Notes under the pieces: model-generated
What the model was told of the DNA's origin: nothing
Databases searched by the model: none
The model's input: the letters and a program-made list of their open reading frames with translations, nothing else
Shown here: positions 17,209-25,494 of the stretch, piece after piece
Layout: each line of letters opens with the position of its first letter
How positions within the stretch are numbered: position 1 is the stretch's first letter
Translations under genes and position numbers: made by a program
From: CAXBCP01 sp963974055
GTDB lineage: Bacteria; Pseudomonadota; Alphaproteobacteria; MPNO01; UBA830
Assembly (NCBI GenBank): GCA_963974055.1
Contig: CAXBCP010000007.1
Span: 62,001 to 126,000, forward strand
DNA length: 64,000 nt
Reading direction: 5' to 3'

Positions 17209-17853
17209 ATGCCGGCCGTTTTCGTCACTGCATCCGGCACCGATATCGGCAAGACCTACGTCGCCGAGGCATTGGTCCGCCAATGGCGGGCGGCCGGTCA
17301 TCGGGTCGCCGTCCTCAAACCGGTGATCAGCGGCTTCGACCCGGTGGCGGCGGCCGGCACGGATACCGGGCGTCTGCTTGCCGCCGCGGGGGCGGACATC
17401 ACCGAAGACAGCATCGCCCTCGTCTCGCCGTGGCGCTATGCGGCGCCGCTCTCGCCGGATATGGCGGCGGCACGGGAAGGCCGTACCGTGCCGGTCGACG
17501 ACGTGATCGCCTATTGCCTCGCCGCCATCGATGAGGCGAACGAATCCGGGATGTACCTGCTGATCGAAGGGATCGGCGGCGTAATGGTGCCGCTGGACGA
17601 TACGCGCACGGTCGCGGACCTGATCGCCGGGCTCGGCATTCCGGCGATCGTGGTCGGCGGCAGTTATCTCGGGAGTCTCAGTCATACATTGACGGCATGC
17701 GCGGCGTTGCAGTCCCGGCGCGTGCCGATAGACACCGTTGTCATCAGCGAGACGCCCGGCAGCGAGGTGCCGTTATCGGAGACACGCGATACCGTTGCGC
17801 GGTTCCTGCCGAACGTGCCGGTCGAAATGATTGAATTCGTGCCGCCGGTTTAG
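17209..17853 (+). CDS. bioD: Dethiobiotin synthetase
   Basis: A 214-residue P-loop ligase that closes the ureido ring of dethiobiotin from diaminopelargonate, CO2 and ATP. The Walker A loop is SGTDIGKTY (about 9-17); KPVISG and the EGIGGVMVPL segment (the family's EGAGG-type loop) follow. Start ATG 17209 is one base after the bioF stop. Length is close to the family's 220-240. It converges on a methyltransferase gene with 4 bases between the stops. Confidence 0.95.
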   Translation: MPAVFVTASGTDIGKTYVAEALVRQWRAAGHRVAVLKPVISGFDPVAAAGTDTGRLLAAAGADITEDSIALVSPWRYAAPLSPDMAAAREGRTVPVDDVIAYCLAAIDEANESGMYLLIEGIGGVMVPLDDTRTVADLIAGLGIPAIVVGGSYLGSLSHTLTACAALQSRRVPIDTVVISETPGSEVPLSETRDTVARFLPNVPVEMIEFVPPV

Positions 17854-17857
17854 GGCG

Positions 17858-18718
17858 TCAGGGCGCGCGCCCGGTGACGATCCAGCAGGCCCCTCCAAGG
17901 CGGACGGCGCCGTCATCGTCCTGGTTTTCCTGAAGAACGCCCGTGATCGCGTCGATGGCTCTGCGGCGGTTGTCGCCCGTCACCGTGCTGAACGGCGCAG
18001 AGAGAGGGCCCATTTCCATCGCGAAACGGAGCGCTTCGTCGAGCGAGCCGCCGAGCGGCAGCTGAAAATCGAGCGGCGACAGCGCGATATCCTGTAGCCC
18101 GGCCGCCCCCAGAACCTTTGTCACGCGCCCGGGATCGGCGAAGGAGAACGGGCCGGGCTCTTCCGGGCCGGGGCGCGGCGGCATGTCTAGGAATTCCCTT
18201 GCCGCGGCGACGGGTGCCATTGCCCACGGGTTCTCCCGCGGTTCCCGCCAGACGCCGAGCGCCACGCGCCCGCCGGATGCAAGCCCGCCCAGGATGTTGC
18301 GGAACGCGGATTCCGGGTCGTCGAAAAACATCGTGCCCAGCCGCGAAATAAGTGCGTCGAAGGATTGGGGGGCAAACGGATAGACTGCTGCATCGCCGAG
18401 GATATAGGTCACGTTCAAATGACCGGCAGCGGCGCTGCGCGCCCGTGCGCGTTCGATCATGGGGGTGGAGACATCTACCGCCGTGACGGCGCCGATCGGC
18501 GCGGTGCGGTCCGCTGCGGCCAGCGTCGTGCCGCCGTTGCCGCAGCCGAGATCGAGCACCCGGTCGCCGGTTGAGATCGCTGCCGCGTCCAGTATCGCCC
18601 CGGTTATATCGGCAAACATACCATCGACGATATCTGCATACTGCGCCCAGGAGACGCCATGTTCGCCGTTCCAGAATTCAATCTGATCGGCGTTTTCGGG
18701 GGGAGTGATATCGGTCAT
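17858..18718 (-). CDS. Class I SAM-dependent methyltransferase, substrate unknown
   Basis: A 286-residue UbiE/COQ5-like methyltransferase. The N-terminal block QIEFWNGEHGVSW is seen in a broad group of uncharacterised bacterial methyltransferases. Motif I is VLDLGCGNGGTT (about 54-65), the acidic residue binding the SAM ribose is in AVDVSTPM, and post-I residues GDAAVYPF follow. Its position at the end of the biotin locus raises the question of BioC (malonyl-ACP methyltransferase). The sequence looks generic, and the gene is on the opposite strand with its own upstream region, so I do not call it BioC. Confidence 0.82.
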   Translation of the reverse strand: MTDITPPENADQIEFWNGEHGVSWAQYADIVDGMFADITGAILDAAAISTGDRVLDLGCGNGGTTLAAADRTAPIGAVTAVDVSTPMIERARARSAAAGHLNVTYILGDAAVYPFAPQSFDALISRLGTMFFDDPESAFRNILGGLASGGRVALGVWREPRENPWAMAPVAAAREFLDMPPRPGPEEPGPFSFADPGRVTKVLGAAGLQDIALSPLDFQLPLGGSLDEALRFAMEMGPLSAPFSTVTGDNRRRAIDAITGVLQENQDDDGAVRLGGACWIVTGRAP

Positions 18719-18792
18719 GGCCCGGTGCCCTGCAGGGGTGGAAACCCGGACAGTATACAGGCGCGCCGCGCCGCCGAAATCCTGGCATCAAA

Positions 18793-18816
18793 AAAGGCCG
18801 CGATGAAGCGGCCTTT
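18793..18816 (-). terminator. Intrinsic terminator downstream of rpsU
   Basis: A 9-bp stem AAAGGCCGC/GCGGCCTTT with a 6-base loop. Read on the minus strand it ends in a run of T, placed 24 bases after the rpsU stop. Confidence 0.85.
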
Positions 18817-18839
18817 CAGATCGTGCGGCGACGGAAAGC

Positions 18840-19043
18840 CTAGAAGCCTTCGCGTTCGATCCGTTTGCGTTCCAGCTTGCGGGCCCGGCGAATCGCCTCG
18901 GCCTTTTCGCGGGCGCGGCGTTCGGACGGCTTTTCGTACGACCGGCGCATTTTCATTTCCCGGAAAATACCTTCGCGCTGCATTTTCTTTTTCAGCGCGC
19001 GAAGCGCCTGATCTACGTCGTTGTCTCTAACACTAACTTCCAC
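18840..19043 (-). CDS. rpsU: 30S ribosomal protein bS21
   Basis: A 67-residue, strongly basic protein: VSVRDNDVDQALRALKKK, then REMKMRRSYEKPSERR, then a lysine/arginine-rich tail. This is diagnostic for bS21, which sits near the anti-Shine-Dalgarno end of 16S rRNA. The start is a GTG at 19043: CAGGAGA lies about 10 bases upstream and the protein begins with the canonical 'VEVSVRDN'. Upstream in-frame codons to 19151 have no ribosome site and no similarity. It is divergent from def across about 206 AT-rich bases and ends in its own terminator. Confidence 0.96.
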   Translation of the reverse strand: MEVSVRDNDVDQALRALKKKMQREGIFREMKMRRSYEKPSERRAREKAEAIRRARKLERKRIEREGF

Positions 19044-19249
19044 GGTCCGATCGTCTCCTGTCGGGCAAGAACAAAATCTGTTATAATCGTTTTTCGCTGA
19101 AAAATAGCGAAAACCGGCGTTTCCACCGGTTCGTCGGCACGTATATAGCATATACCGGGGTTGATTTTAAAGTCCTTAACGCCATTGTCGTAAATATGCT
19201 TAAAACAGCCGAATTCCGCCCCTAAACAGCCGCAGGACCGCTTTTCTCC

Positions 19250-19831
19250 ATGACCCTTCTCAAGATTGCCCGCATGGGCCACCCCGTTTTGCTCCAGGTT
19301 GCGGATGCGATCGCCGACCCCACATCGCGCGATGTCGGCCGGTTGCTGGAAGACATGGTCGAGACCATGGAGGATGCGACAGGGGTAGGTCTGGCTGCGC
19401 CGCAAGTCTACGAGGGCAAGCGGGTCATTATTTTCAAGTCGCCGCGCGAACGCGGCGAAGACAGCGCCGCCGCGAGCGATTTTTCCCCGCTGACGGCCCT
19501 TATCAACCCGGAATTCGAGCCGCTGGACGACGACATGGCCATGGGCTGGGAAGGCTGCCTGTCGATTCCGGGGATCACCGGGGCGGTGCCGCGTTACTCG
19601 CGCATCGTCTATCGCGGCTATGGGCCGAACGGCGAAGCGGTGGAACGTGAAGCGACCAATTTCCACGCGCGCGTGGTACAGCACGAGATCGATCATCTCG
19701 ACGGGGTGCTGTTTCCGATGCGGATGAACGATCTGTCGCTCCTGAGTTTCAATGAAGAGCTCAAGAATTTCATGGAACATGCCATGGCGCAGGATGAAGC
19801 GCAGGACGAAACGCCGGGTGAATCTGAATGA
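19250..19831 (+). CDS. def: Peptide deformylase
   Basis: A 193-residue metallo-enzyme that removes the formyl group from new proteins. All three motifs are present: GVGLAAPQ (45-52), EGCLS (101-105) and QHEIDHLDG (144-152), with metal ligands Cys103, His145, His149 and catalytic Glu146. The C-terminal tail is acidic and slightly longer than E. coli Def. It overlaps the COQ9-like gene by 4 bases (ATGA), so the two are translationally coupled. No methionyl-tRNA formyltransferase gene follows, unlike the common def-fmt order. Confidence 0.96.
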   Translation: MTLLKIARMGHPVLLQVADAIADPTSRDVGRLLEDMVETMEDATGVGLAAPQVYEGKRVIIFKSPRERGEDSAAASDFSPLTALINPEFEPLDDDMAMGWEGCLSIPGITGAVPRYSRIVYRGYGPNGEAVEREATNFHARVVQHEIDHLDGVLFPMRMNDLSLLSFNEELKNFMEHAMAQDEAQDETPGESE

Positions 19832-20550
19832 CCGGGGACCGCGCCGGTAAACCGGACCGCGGTGAAGACCCCGCCGTTGCGGCACAGCGCGACCGGCTGA
19901 TCGAAGCAGCGCTGGCGCATGTCCCGTTCGACGGCTGGTCGGCGGCTGCCCTGCGGGCCGGTGCCCGCGACCTGGACATGCCGGACGGCGCGGCGGCGGA
20001 TCTGTTCCCCGGCGGCGCGCGTCAGGCCGTGCAGTATTTTTCGCGCTGGGCGGACCGCCGGATGCTGGCGGCGCTCGGGGCCGAGGATATTTCCGGGCTT
20101 CGCATTCACGAAAAGGTCGCCCTTGCGGTCGAGAAGCGGCTGGAAATTCTGGTCCCTCACCGCGAAGCCGTGCGCCGGGGCCTGTCCTGGCTGGCGATGC
20201 CGCAGAACGCCGTGCTAGGCGCGCGGCTGCTGTACCGCACGGTCGATGACATCTGGTATGCCATCGGCGACCGTTCGGTTGATTTCTCGTTCTATACGAA
20301 ACGCGGGCTGCTTGCCGGCGTGGTCGGCTCGACGACCCTGTTCTGGCTGGACGATAACAGCGAGAACGGCGCCGACACATCGGCATTTCTGGAACGCCGG
20401 ATCGCCGATGTCATGAAAATCCATTCCGCCCGGCGCCGGGCGGAGGGCGTTCGAAGCACCGGTCCCAATCCGATCCGTATTCTGCGGGACGTTGTGCGCA
20501 AACGCTACGGAACGCCGGCGTCCCCCCTGGGCGACAACCGGTTGACGTGA
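19828..20550 (+). CDS. COQ9-family ubiquinone biosynthesis protein
   Basis: A 240-residue helical protein of the COQ9 family, TetR-like in fold, which binds lipid and supports the COQ7 hydroxylation step in mitochondria and alphaproteobacteria. Recognisable parts are the N-terminal RDRLIEAALAHVPFDGWS helix, the RAGARDLDM block, the WLAMPQNAVLGARLLYRTVD block and the C-terminal FLDRRI-like FLERRIADVMKI. It is translationally coupled to def. Its last 46 bases overlap the 3' end of purK on the opposite strand. Function is carried over from the family. Confidence 0.9.
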   Translation: MTGDRAGKPDRGEDPAVAAQRDRLIEAALAHVPFDGWSAAALRAGARDLDMPDGAAADLFPGGARQAVQYFSRWADRRMLAALGAEDISGLRIHEKVALAVEKRLEILVPHREAVRRGLSWLAMPQNAVLGARLLYRTVDDIWYAIGDRSVDFSFYTKRGLLAGVVGSTTLFWLDDNSENGADTSAFLERRIADVMKIHSARRRAEGVRSTGPNPIRILRDVVRKRYGTPASPLGDNRLT

Positions 20551-21629
20551 CCCATCTTGCGGCCGGGCCGGCTTTCGGCCTTGCCGTACAGATGCAGGCA
20601 CGCGCCCGCTTCCCGTAAAATATCCTGCCACCGGTCGGCCTCGTCGCCGATCAGGTTGGTCATCACCGCGTCTGAATGACGGACGGGGTCGCCCAGCGGC
20701 AGGCCGGCAACGGCGCGGATGAACTGTTCGAACTGGCTGACGGCGCAGGCATCCATGGTCCAGTGACCCGAATTATGCGGCCGCGGTGCGATTTCGTTGA
20801 CCAGGATGCCGCCGTCACGCGTCACGAACATCTCGACCGCCAGAAGGCCGACGAGGTCCAGTGCATCCGCGATCCGGCTCGCGATACCGCGGGCGGTGTC
20901 GGCAAGCGCCGCGTCGATGGTCGACGGGGCCGTTGTCGTAAACAGGATATGGTCGCGATGGACGTTGTCGACGGGCACGTAGCTTTCGGTCCGGCCACCG
21001 GTATCGCGGGCGACGATCACCGAAATTTCCCGTTCGAAATCGACGAAGCCTTCGAGCACCGCCGGCGCGCAGCCGATCTCCGCCCAGGCGGCGGCAAGGT
21101 CGCCGGCGGCGTCCACCCGCACCTGGCCCTTACCGTCATAGCCGAACCGGGCGGTTTTAAGGATCGCCGGAAATCCGACCGCCTGCGCCGCGGCAAGGTC
21201 GTCCTCCGATCCGACGGGCGCCCAGGGAGCGGTCCCGATCCCGGAATCGGCAAGGAACGTCTTTTCGATCGCCCGGTCCTGGGAGACATGGAGCGCCGCA
21301 ACGCCGGGACGCACGGCGACGATTTCCGAGATTGCGGCAAGGGTTTCGTCGGGTACGTTTTCGAACTCGAACGTGACGACGTCCACCGCCAGGGCGAAGG
21401 CGCGCGCGGCTTCGCGGTCTTCATACGGGGCGGTGGTCTCGGCGGCGGCGACTTCCTTCGCGGGAGCATCTGCGTCGGGGCTGAATATGTGGCAGCGATA
21501 GCCGAGCGCCGCGGCGGCGATGGCGGCCATGCGGCCGAGCTGTCCGCCACCGAGAATGCCGATCGTCGCACCCGGCGCCAGGGGGGCTGTCGAAGACGGT
21601 ACCGGAGGCGCGTTCGAACTGGTTGTCAC
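20505..21629 (-). CDS. purK: N5-carboxyaminoimidazole ribonucleotide synthase
   Basis: A 374-residue ATP-grasp enzyme converting AIR, bicarbonate and ATP to N5-CAIR. The N-terminal motif is GILGGGQLGRM (about 24-34), the ATP-grasp strand KTARFGYDGKGQ, and the C-terminal NEIAPRPHNSGHWT and HLYGK segments are characteristic. The first 20 or so residues are a low-complexity Ser/Pro extension. It follows purE by 13 bases on the same strand, the usual purEK order. Its 3' end overlaps the COQ9 gene tail-to-tail by 46 bases. Confidence 0.96.
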   Translation of the reverse strand: MTTSSNAPPVPSSTAPLAPGATIGILGGGQLGRMAAIAAAALGYRCHIFSPDADAPAKEVAAAETTAPYEDREAARAFALAVDVVTFEFENVPDETLAAISEIVAVRPGVAALHVSQDRAIEKTFLADSGIGTAPWAPVGSEDDLAAAQAVGFPAILKTARFGYDGKGQVRVDAAGDLAAAWAEIGCAPAVLEGFVDFEREISVIVARDTGGRTESYVPVDNVHRDHILFTTTAPSTIDAALADTARGIASRIADALDLVGLLAVEMFVTRDGGILVNEIAPRPHNSGHWTMDACAVSQFEQFIRAVAGLPLGDPVRHSDAVMTNLIGDEADRWQDILREAGACLHLYGKAESRPGRKMGHVNRLSPRGDAGVP

Positions 21630-21642
21630 GCTTATCGTCCCG

Positions 21643-22179
21643 TCATCGGCCGGTGGGTGCTTCCGGCACGTCGGCGGTCTGTTTGGCCCGCCAGGCCTCG
21701 AGTTTTGCGGCGACGGTGCCGTCGTTCAGGGCGATGATCGACGCGGCCAGGATGCCGGCATTCTTGGCGCCCGGCGTGCCGATGGCCAGCGTCCCCACAG
21801 GAATACCGCCCGGCATCTGGACGATCGACAACAGGCTGTCCATGCCGCTCAGTGCCTTGCTTTCAACCGGCACGCCGAGCACCGGCAGCGCCGTCATCGA
21901 GGCGACCATGCCCGGCAGGTGCGCGGCGCCGCCGGCGCCGGCGATAACGACGTGAAGCCCCCGGTCCTTTGCCGATTTCGCGTATTCGGCGAGACGGTCC
22001 GGGGTCCGGTGCGCGGAGACGACTTTCGTTTCGAACGGCACCCCCAGCGCCTTCAGCATATCGGCGGCGTTTTTCATGGTCGGCCAGTCCGACCGGCTTC
22101 CCATGATTACGCCCACCAGCGGGGCTTTCCGCGCCGGTTTGCGGCGTTTGGCGGTCGCCGTTGTTCTGCCGGCAGCCAT
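21643..22179 (-). CDS. purE: N5-carboxyaminoimidazole ribonucleotide mutase
   Basis: A 178-residue class I PurE that converts N5-CAIR to CAIR in purine synthesis. The active-site motif is GVIMGSRSDWPTM, then VVSAHRTPDRL, GAGGAAHLPGM and the LLSIVQMPGGIPVGTLAIG segment. The ATG at 22179 is preceded by AAGGGGAAAA; the longer reading to 22263 adds 28 residues without family similarity. The short Lys/Arg-rich leader (about 1-18) is an extra. First gene of the purEK unit. Confidence 0.95.
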   Translation of the reverse strand: MAAGRTTATAKRRKPARKAPLVGVIMGSRSDWPTMKNAADMLKALGVPFETKVVSAHRTPDRLAEYAKSAKDRGLHVVIAGAGGAAHLPGMVASMTALPVLGVPVESKALSGMDSLLSIVQMPGGIPVGTLAIGTPGAKNAGILAASIIALNDGTVAAKLEAWRAKQTADVPEAPTGR

Positions 22180-22375
22180 GACTTTTCCCCTTAAATATCG
22201 CGCCGCCAACCCGGAATGCCGGGAGGGCGGCCTGTTCGAAACACGATGCGTTGACGGCCGCATTATAGGCGGGTGATCGGCCCACGCAAAGCGCGGGAAA
22301 CCGCCGGTCTAAACCAAACGTTAACTTTTGGAGTGGTATTACAAACCCTGTACCGCAGAACCGGATACCGATTTC

Positions 22376-23101
22376 ATGCGCATTGACAATACACGCCGTC
22401 CGGCCGCCGCCGCAGGTGTCGGCTCCTATCAGAAAGCCAGCACCACCGCGGGAAGCGCGCCGGCGCCCCGGGCAGCGGATGCCGCGTCGGTCCTGGGCAT
22501 TCCGCAGAACGAGCTGACGCCGAAGGTCCAGGAAGCCATTTCCCAGTTGATGGCGGAGGTCGATACGCTGCGCCAGGAGCTCGAACAGAGCATGTCGCGG
22601 ATCGAGTATCTCGAGGAACTCGCGGACCAGGATTCCCTGGCACCGGTGGCGAACCGGCGCGCATTTGTCCGCGAACTTTCCCGCAACCTGTCCTATGCCG
22701 AACGTTACGGCACGCCGTCGAGTGTCATATACCTCGATCTTAACGGGCTTAAGCAGCTCAACGATACCAAGGGGCATGCCGCCGGCGATGCGGCGATTCT
22801 GAAGGTTGCGAAAATACTGGCCGCCAATGTGCGTGAATCGGACATTGTCGGGCGCCTCGGCGGCGACGAGTTCGGGGTGATGCTGTCCCACGCGGACGAA
22901 GACGCCGCCCGCGGCAAGGCCGAATTTCTGGCGAAAACCATAGCCGGGGATCCGCTTGAATGGGATGGCGGCCTGATCGATCTGGAGGTCGCTTTCGGGG
23001 TGCATACCATCCGGGGCGGCAGCGACGCCGGGGCTGCGCTCGAAGCGGCCGACAAGGCGATGTATGCGCACAAGACCGGAATCCGGAAAGAACCCGCCTG
23101 A
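22376..23101 (+). CDS. Diguanylate cyclase (GGDEF) with intact inhibitory site
   Basis: A 241-residue soluble GGDEF protein. Residues 1-45 are low-complexity, 50-85 form a coiled coil, and the GGDEF domain spans about 86-235 with GGDEF at 162-166. Metal-binding Asp121 (YLDLNGLK) is present. An RxxD inhibitory site (R153-D156) sits exactly five residues before GGDEF, so product inhibition by c-di-GMP is likely. The usual DxLTGLPNRR is DSLAPVANRR. No sensor domain or membrane segment is seen, so the coiled coil probably mediates dimerisation or partner binding. Start ATG 22376 is preferred over an in-frame TTG at 22328. Confidence 0.9.
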   Translation: MRIDNTRRPAAAAGVGSYQKASTTAGSAPAPRAADAASVLGIPQNELTPKVQEAISQLMAEVDTLRQELEQSMSRIEYLEELADQDSLAPVANRRAFVRELSRNLSYAERYGTPSSVIYLDLNGLKQLNDTKGHAAGDAAILKVAKILAANVRESDIVGRLGGDEFGVMLSHADEDAARGKAEFLAKTIAGDPLEWDGGLIDLEVAFGVHTIRGGSDAGAALEAADKAMYAHKTGIRKEPA

Positions 23102-23129
23102 CGCCGGCACACCGTGGCCGCGATATTCC

Positions 23130-23330
23130 CTAGGCGATGATATCGGGCAGTAATTCCGCTTCGATATGGGAAATCTGATCCTTGAGAATCAGTTTGCGCT
23201 TTTTCAGCCGCTGAAGCTGTAACTGGTCATAGGGCGCCCTTTCGGTAAGGCGCGCGATCACGTCATCCAGATCGCGATGCTCAAGCTCCAGTTCGACCAG
23301 CTTCTGGCGAAGGGCTTCCTCTTCGCTCAT
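23130..23330 (-). CDS. Small YdcH-family (DUF465) coiled-coil protein
   Basis: A 66-residue charged helical hairpin protein. The DUF465/YdcH hallmark is the basic turn LKKRKLILKDQISHIE near the C-terminus after an N-terminal ELELEHRDLDDVI helix. Function is unknown. A second DUF465 protein lies 2 kb away at 25224-25391, so the window holds two paralogues around the phosphofructokinase gene. Confidence 0.88.
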   Translation of the reverse strand: MSEEEALRQKLVELELEHRDLDDVIARLTERAPYDQLQLQRLKKRKLILKDQISHIEAELLPDIIA

Positions 23331-23443
23331 GAATTCCGTCTCATTTTCGTTTACTACGGCTTAATTTCGCCGCGAGGATAGCAGAAACGGCGCCACACTG
23401 TTAATTTTGAGCGTCGATTTGCTGCAATTATTTATGGTTAACG

Positions 23444-24529
23444 GTGCCTGAAACAAAGAAAATCGGGGTTCTGACCAGCGGCGGCGATTGCGCCGGGCTG
23501 AATGCGGCGATCCGCGCCGTCACGCTGCGGGCGATAGAGGGATATGGCTGGCAGGTCTTTGGCATTCGGCACGGCACTCACGGTCTGATGAACCGCCCGG
23601 TTCAGGCGGAAGAACTGACGATCGAGAAATTCGACGGCAATATTCTGCGTCAGGGCGGTACCGTGCTGGGATCGATGAACCGGGGCGACCCGCTCGCCTT
23701 CCCCATGCCGGACGGGACGCTGAAAGACCGTTCGGACGAGATCATCGAAGGTTATCATCTGCTCGGTCTCGACGCGTTGATCGGAATTGGCGGCGACGGC
23801 AGCATGGATATCCTGCGCCGGATTGCGCAAAAGGGCGGATTGAATCTTATCGGAATCCCGAAAACCATCGACAACGACCTCGGCGGGACGGAGAATTCAA
23901 TCGGTTATGTCACTGCCGTCGATGTCGCGACCGAAGCGCTGGACCGGCTCCAGCCGACAGCGGCCAGTCATGACCGCGTCATGGTGCTCGAAGTGATGGG
24001 GCGCAATGCCGGCCATATCGCCCTCTCGGCAGGCATATCGGGCGGTGCCGATGCCATCCTGATTCCCGAGATCGACTGGTCGGCAGAGGGGCTTGCCGGA
24101 AAAATCCGCGACGTCCACGAAGACGGGCGGACATTCGCTCTTGTAATGGTGGCCGAAGCCGCGCGGCTGCCGGGCGGGACTACGGTCGGCCGGAAACGGG
24201 CAGAGGGAGGGGTGCGCCTGGGCGGCGTCGGCCAGAGGGTCGGCGACCTGATCGAGGACACGACCGGCGCCGAGACCCGCGTCACCGTTCTGGGGCACGT
24301 CCAGCGCGGGGGCGCGCCGTCGCCGCGGGACAGGCTGTTCGCCTCTGCCTTTGGCGTCAGGGCGGTCGACCTGGCGGCTGCCGGCACGTTCGACCGGCTG
24401 GTGGTATGGTCGAACCGGGCCTGTACGGATATCCCGCTGCAGGATGCCATCGAAACCGGTCACGGTGTCGACCCCGACGGGACCCTCGTGCATACGGCAC
24501 GGGGGCTCGGCATTTATCTGGGCGGCTGA
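23444..24529 (+). CDS. pfkA: 6-phosphofructokinase, mixed ATP/PPi-type signature
   Basis: A 361-residue group A phosphofructokinase, phosphorylating fructose 6-phosphate. The N-terminal TSGGDCAGLN, the catalytic PKTIDND (139-145), the substrate segment MVLEVMGRNAGH and the C-terminal LGHVQRGG are all present. GGDGS (116-120) carries the Gly typical of ATP users, while Lys140 in PKTIDND is typical of PPi users. Enzymes with this Gly/Lys pairing exist and the donor must be tested. The start is GTG 23444 with a poor ribosome site, but an ATG just upstream is out of frame. About 37 bases separate it from the next gene. Confidence 0.93.
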   Translation: MPETKKIGVLTSGGDCAGLNAAIRAVTLRAIEGYGWQVFGIRHGTHGLMNRPVQAEELTIEKFDGNILRQGGTVLGSMNRGDPLAFPMPDGTLKDRSDEIIEGYHLLGLDALIGIGGDGSMDILRRIAQKGGLNLIGIPKTIDNDLGGTENSIGYVTAVDVATEALDRLQPTAASHDRVMVLEVMGRNAGHIALSAGISGGADAILIPEIDWSAEGLAGKIRDVHEDGRTFALVMVAEAARLPGGTTVGRKRAEGGVRLGGVGQRVGDLIEDTTGAETRVTVLGHVQRGGAPSPRDRLFASAFGVRAVDLAAAGTFDRLVVWSNRACTDIPLQDAIETGHGVDPDGTLVHTARGLGIYLGG

Positions 24530-24566
24530 ACCGGTCCCGGCAGAATCTGAAATCAAAGGAAGCAAC

Positions 24567-25124
24567 GTGGCAGAATTTCCCGATCATCCCTTCTGGGACT
24601 TTTCACTGGATGTTTACATGTCCGACGGCGTCGGTGCGGCCTGCCTGGAATTGCAGGGCGCGCACGAACTCGATGTGAATATCCTCCTGTTCTGCATGTG
24701 GCTGGGCGCGTCCGGCCGCGGTGCCCTGACTGCCGCCGACATGGAAACGGTTACCGCCGCCGTTCAGGCATGGCATCACGACGTCGTCCGCCCGCTGCGG
24801 GCCGTGCGGACCCGGATGAAGGGCGGGATCGGTTCTGCGCCGCCGGACCTCGCTGAATCGATGCGCCAGCGTATTCAGAAAACCGAGATCGACTGCGAAC
24901 ACACCGAGCAGCTCATGCTCGCCGCCGCGATTGATCCTGCGGTGGACGATGCAAAGGCGGCGGAAATGCGGCTTGCGGATGCGGTATCCAGTCTGGCCGG
25001 GTATTTCCGGTCGTTCGGCGGGGATGTTTCCGCACAGGACAGGGGCAACCTCGCGGTGATGCTGGGCGTGGCCTTTCGCGAACAGAGCGCGGAGAGCATC
25101 GCGACTGCATGCAATAGCATGTAA
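24567..25124 (+). CDS. TIGR02444-family conserved hypothetical protein
   Basis: A 185-residue cytoplasmic protein resembling the TIGR02444 family. The diagnostic-looking opening is HPFWDFSLDVYMSDGVGAACLELQ, followed by NILLFCMWLG. The rest is helical and alanine-rich. Function is unknown. The start is GTG 24567 with AAAGGA 7 bases upstream; the open frame extends further upstream inside the phosphofructokinase gene without family similarity. It is likely co-transcribed with the phosphofructokinase gene. Confidence 0.82.
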   Translation: MAEFPDHPFWDFSLDVYMSDGVGAACLELQGAHELDVNILLFCMWLGASGRGALTAADMETVTAAVQAWHHDVVRPLRAVRTRMKGGIGSAPPDLAESMRQRIQKTEIDCEHTEQLMLAAAIDPAVDDAKAAEMRLADAVSSLAGYFRSFGGDVSAQDRGNLAVMLGVAFREQSAESIATACNSM

Positions 25125-25223
25125 AGAATTGTTGCGATTCCATTGGTCGATTTACAACGCGCCGCGGCGCGGTCTAGAATTCCGGGGTTCTCATCGTCCA
25201 TCAAATACGGAAGGGTAGCCGAT

Positions 25224-25391
25224 ATGAGCGAAGGCGAACGTATCGAGAGTCTGAAGGCCAAGCATGCGGAGCTTGAAACGAAACTGGACACAGAAAAGCG
25301 AAAACTTCAGCCGGATGCCGCTGCGGTTACCGAGATCAAAAAACGAAAGTTGTTTGTAAAGGACGAGATGGAACGCCTCGATCATGCCTGA
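25224..25391 (+). CDS. Small YdcH-family (DUF465) protein
   Basis: A 55-residue helical hairpin with the DUF465 turn ITEIKKRKLF-like (EIKKRKLFVKDEME). ATG 25224 follows AAGGG by about 8 bases. It ends just before a bidirectional terminator. A paralogue of the 66-residue protein at 23130-23330; function unknown. Confidence 0.85.
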   Translation: MSEGERIESLKAKHAELETKLDTEKRKLQPDAAAVTEIKKRKLFVKDEMERLDHA

Positions 25392-25410
25392 GGCAGCCTG
25401 AGATCGCAGA

Positions 25411-25453
25411 AAAAAGCCCGCCCCGGAATGAACCGGCGGCGGGCTTTGTTTTT
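25411..25453. terminator. Bidirectional intrinsic terminator
   Basis: AAAGCCCGCC pairs with GGCGGGCTTT around an inner CCGG/CCGG hairpin, with T-rich tails on both strands. It lies between the converging DUF465 and trcR genes. Confidence 0.85.
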
Positions 25454-25494
25454 GCGGTGTCGGACCGTCGCGGCAATGCTGCCGGGATATCCCG

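Noticed and set aside
17858..18718. BioC for the methyltransferase beside the biotin genes
   Set aside because: Sequence looks like a generic methyltransferase group and the gene is on the opposite strand with separate control; adjacency alone is not enough.
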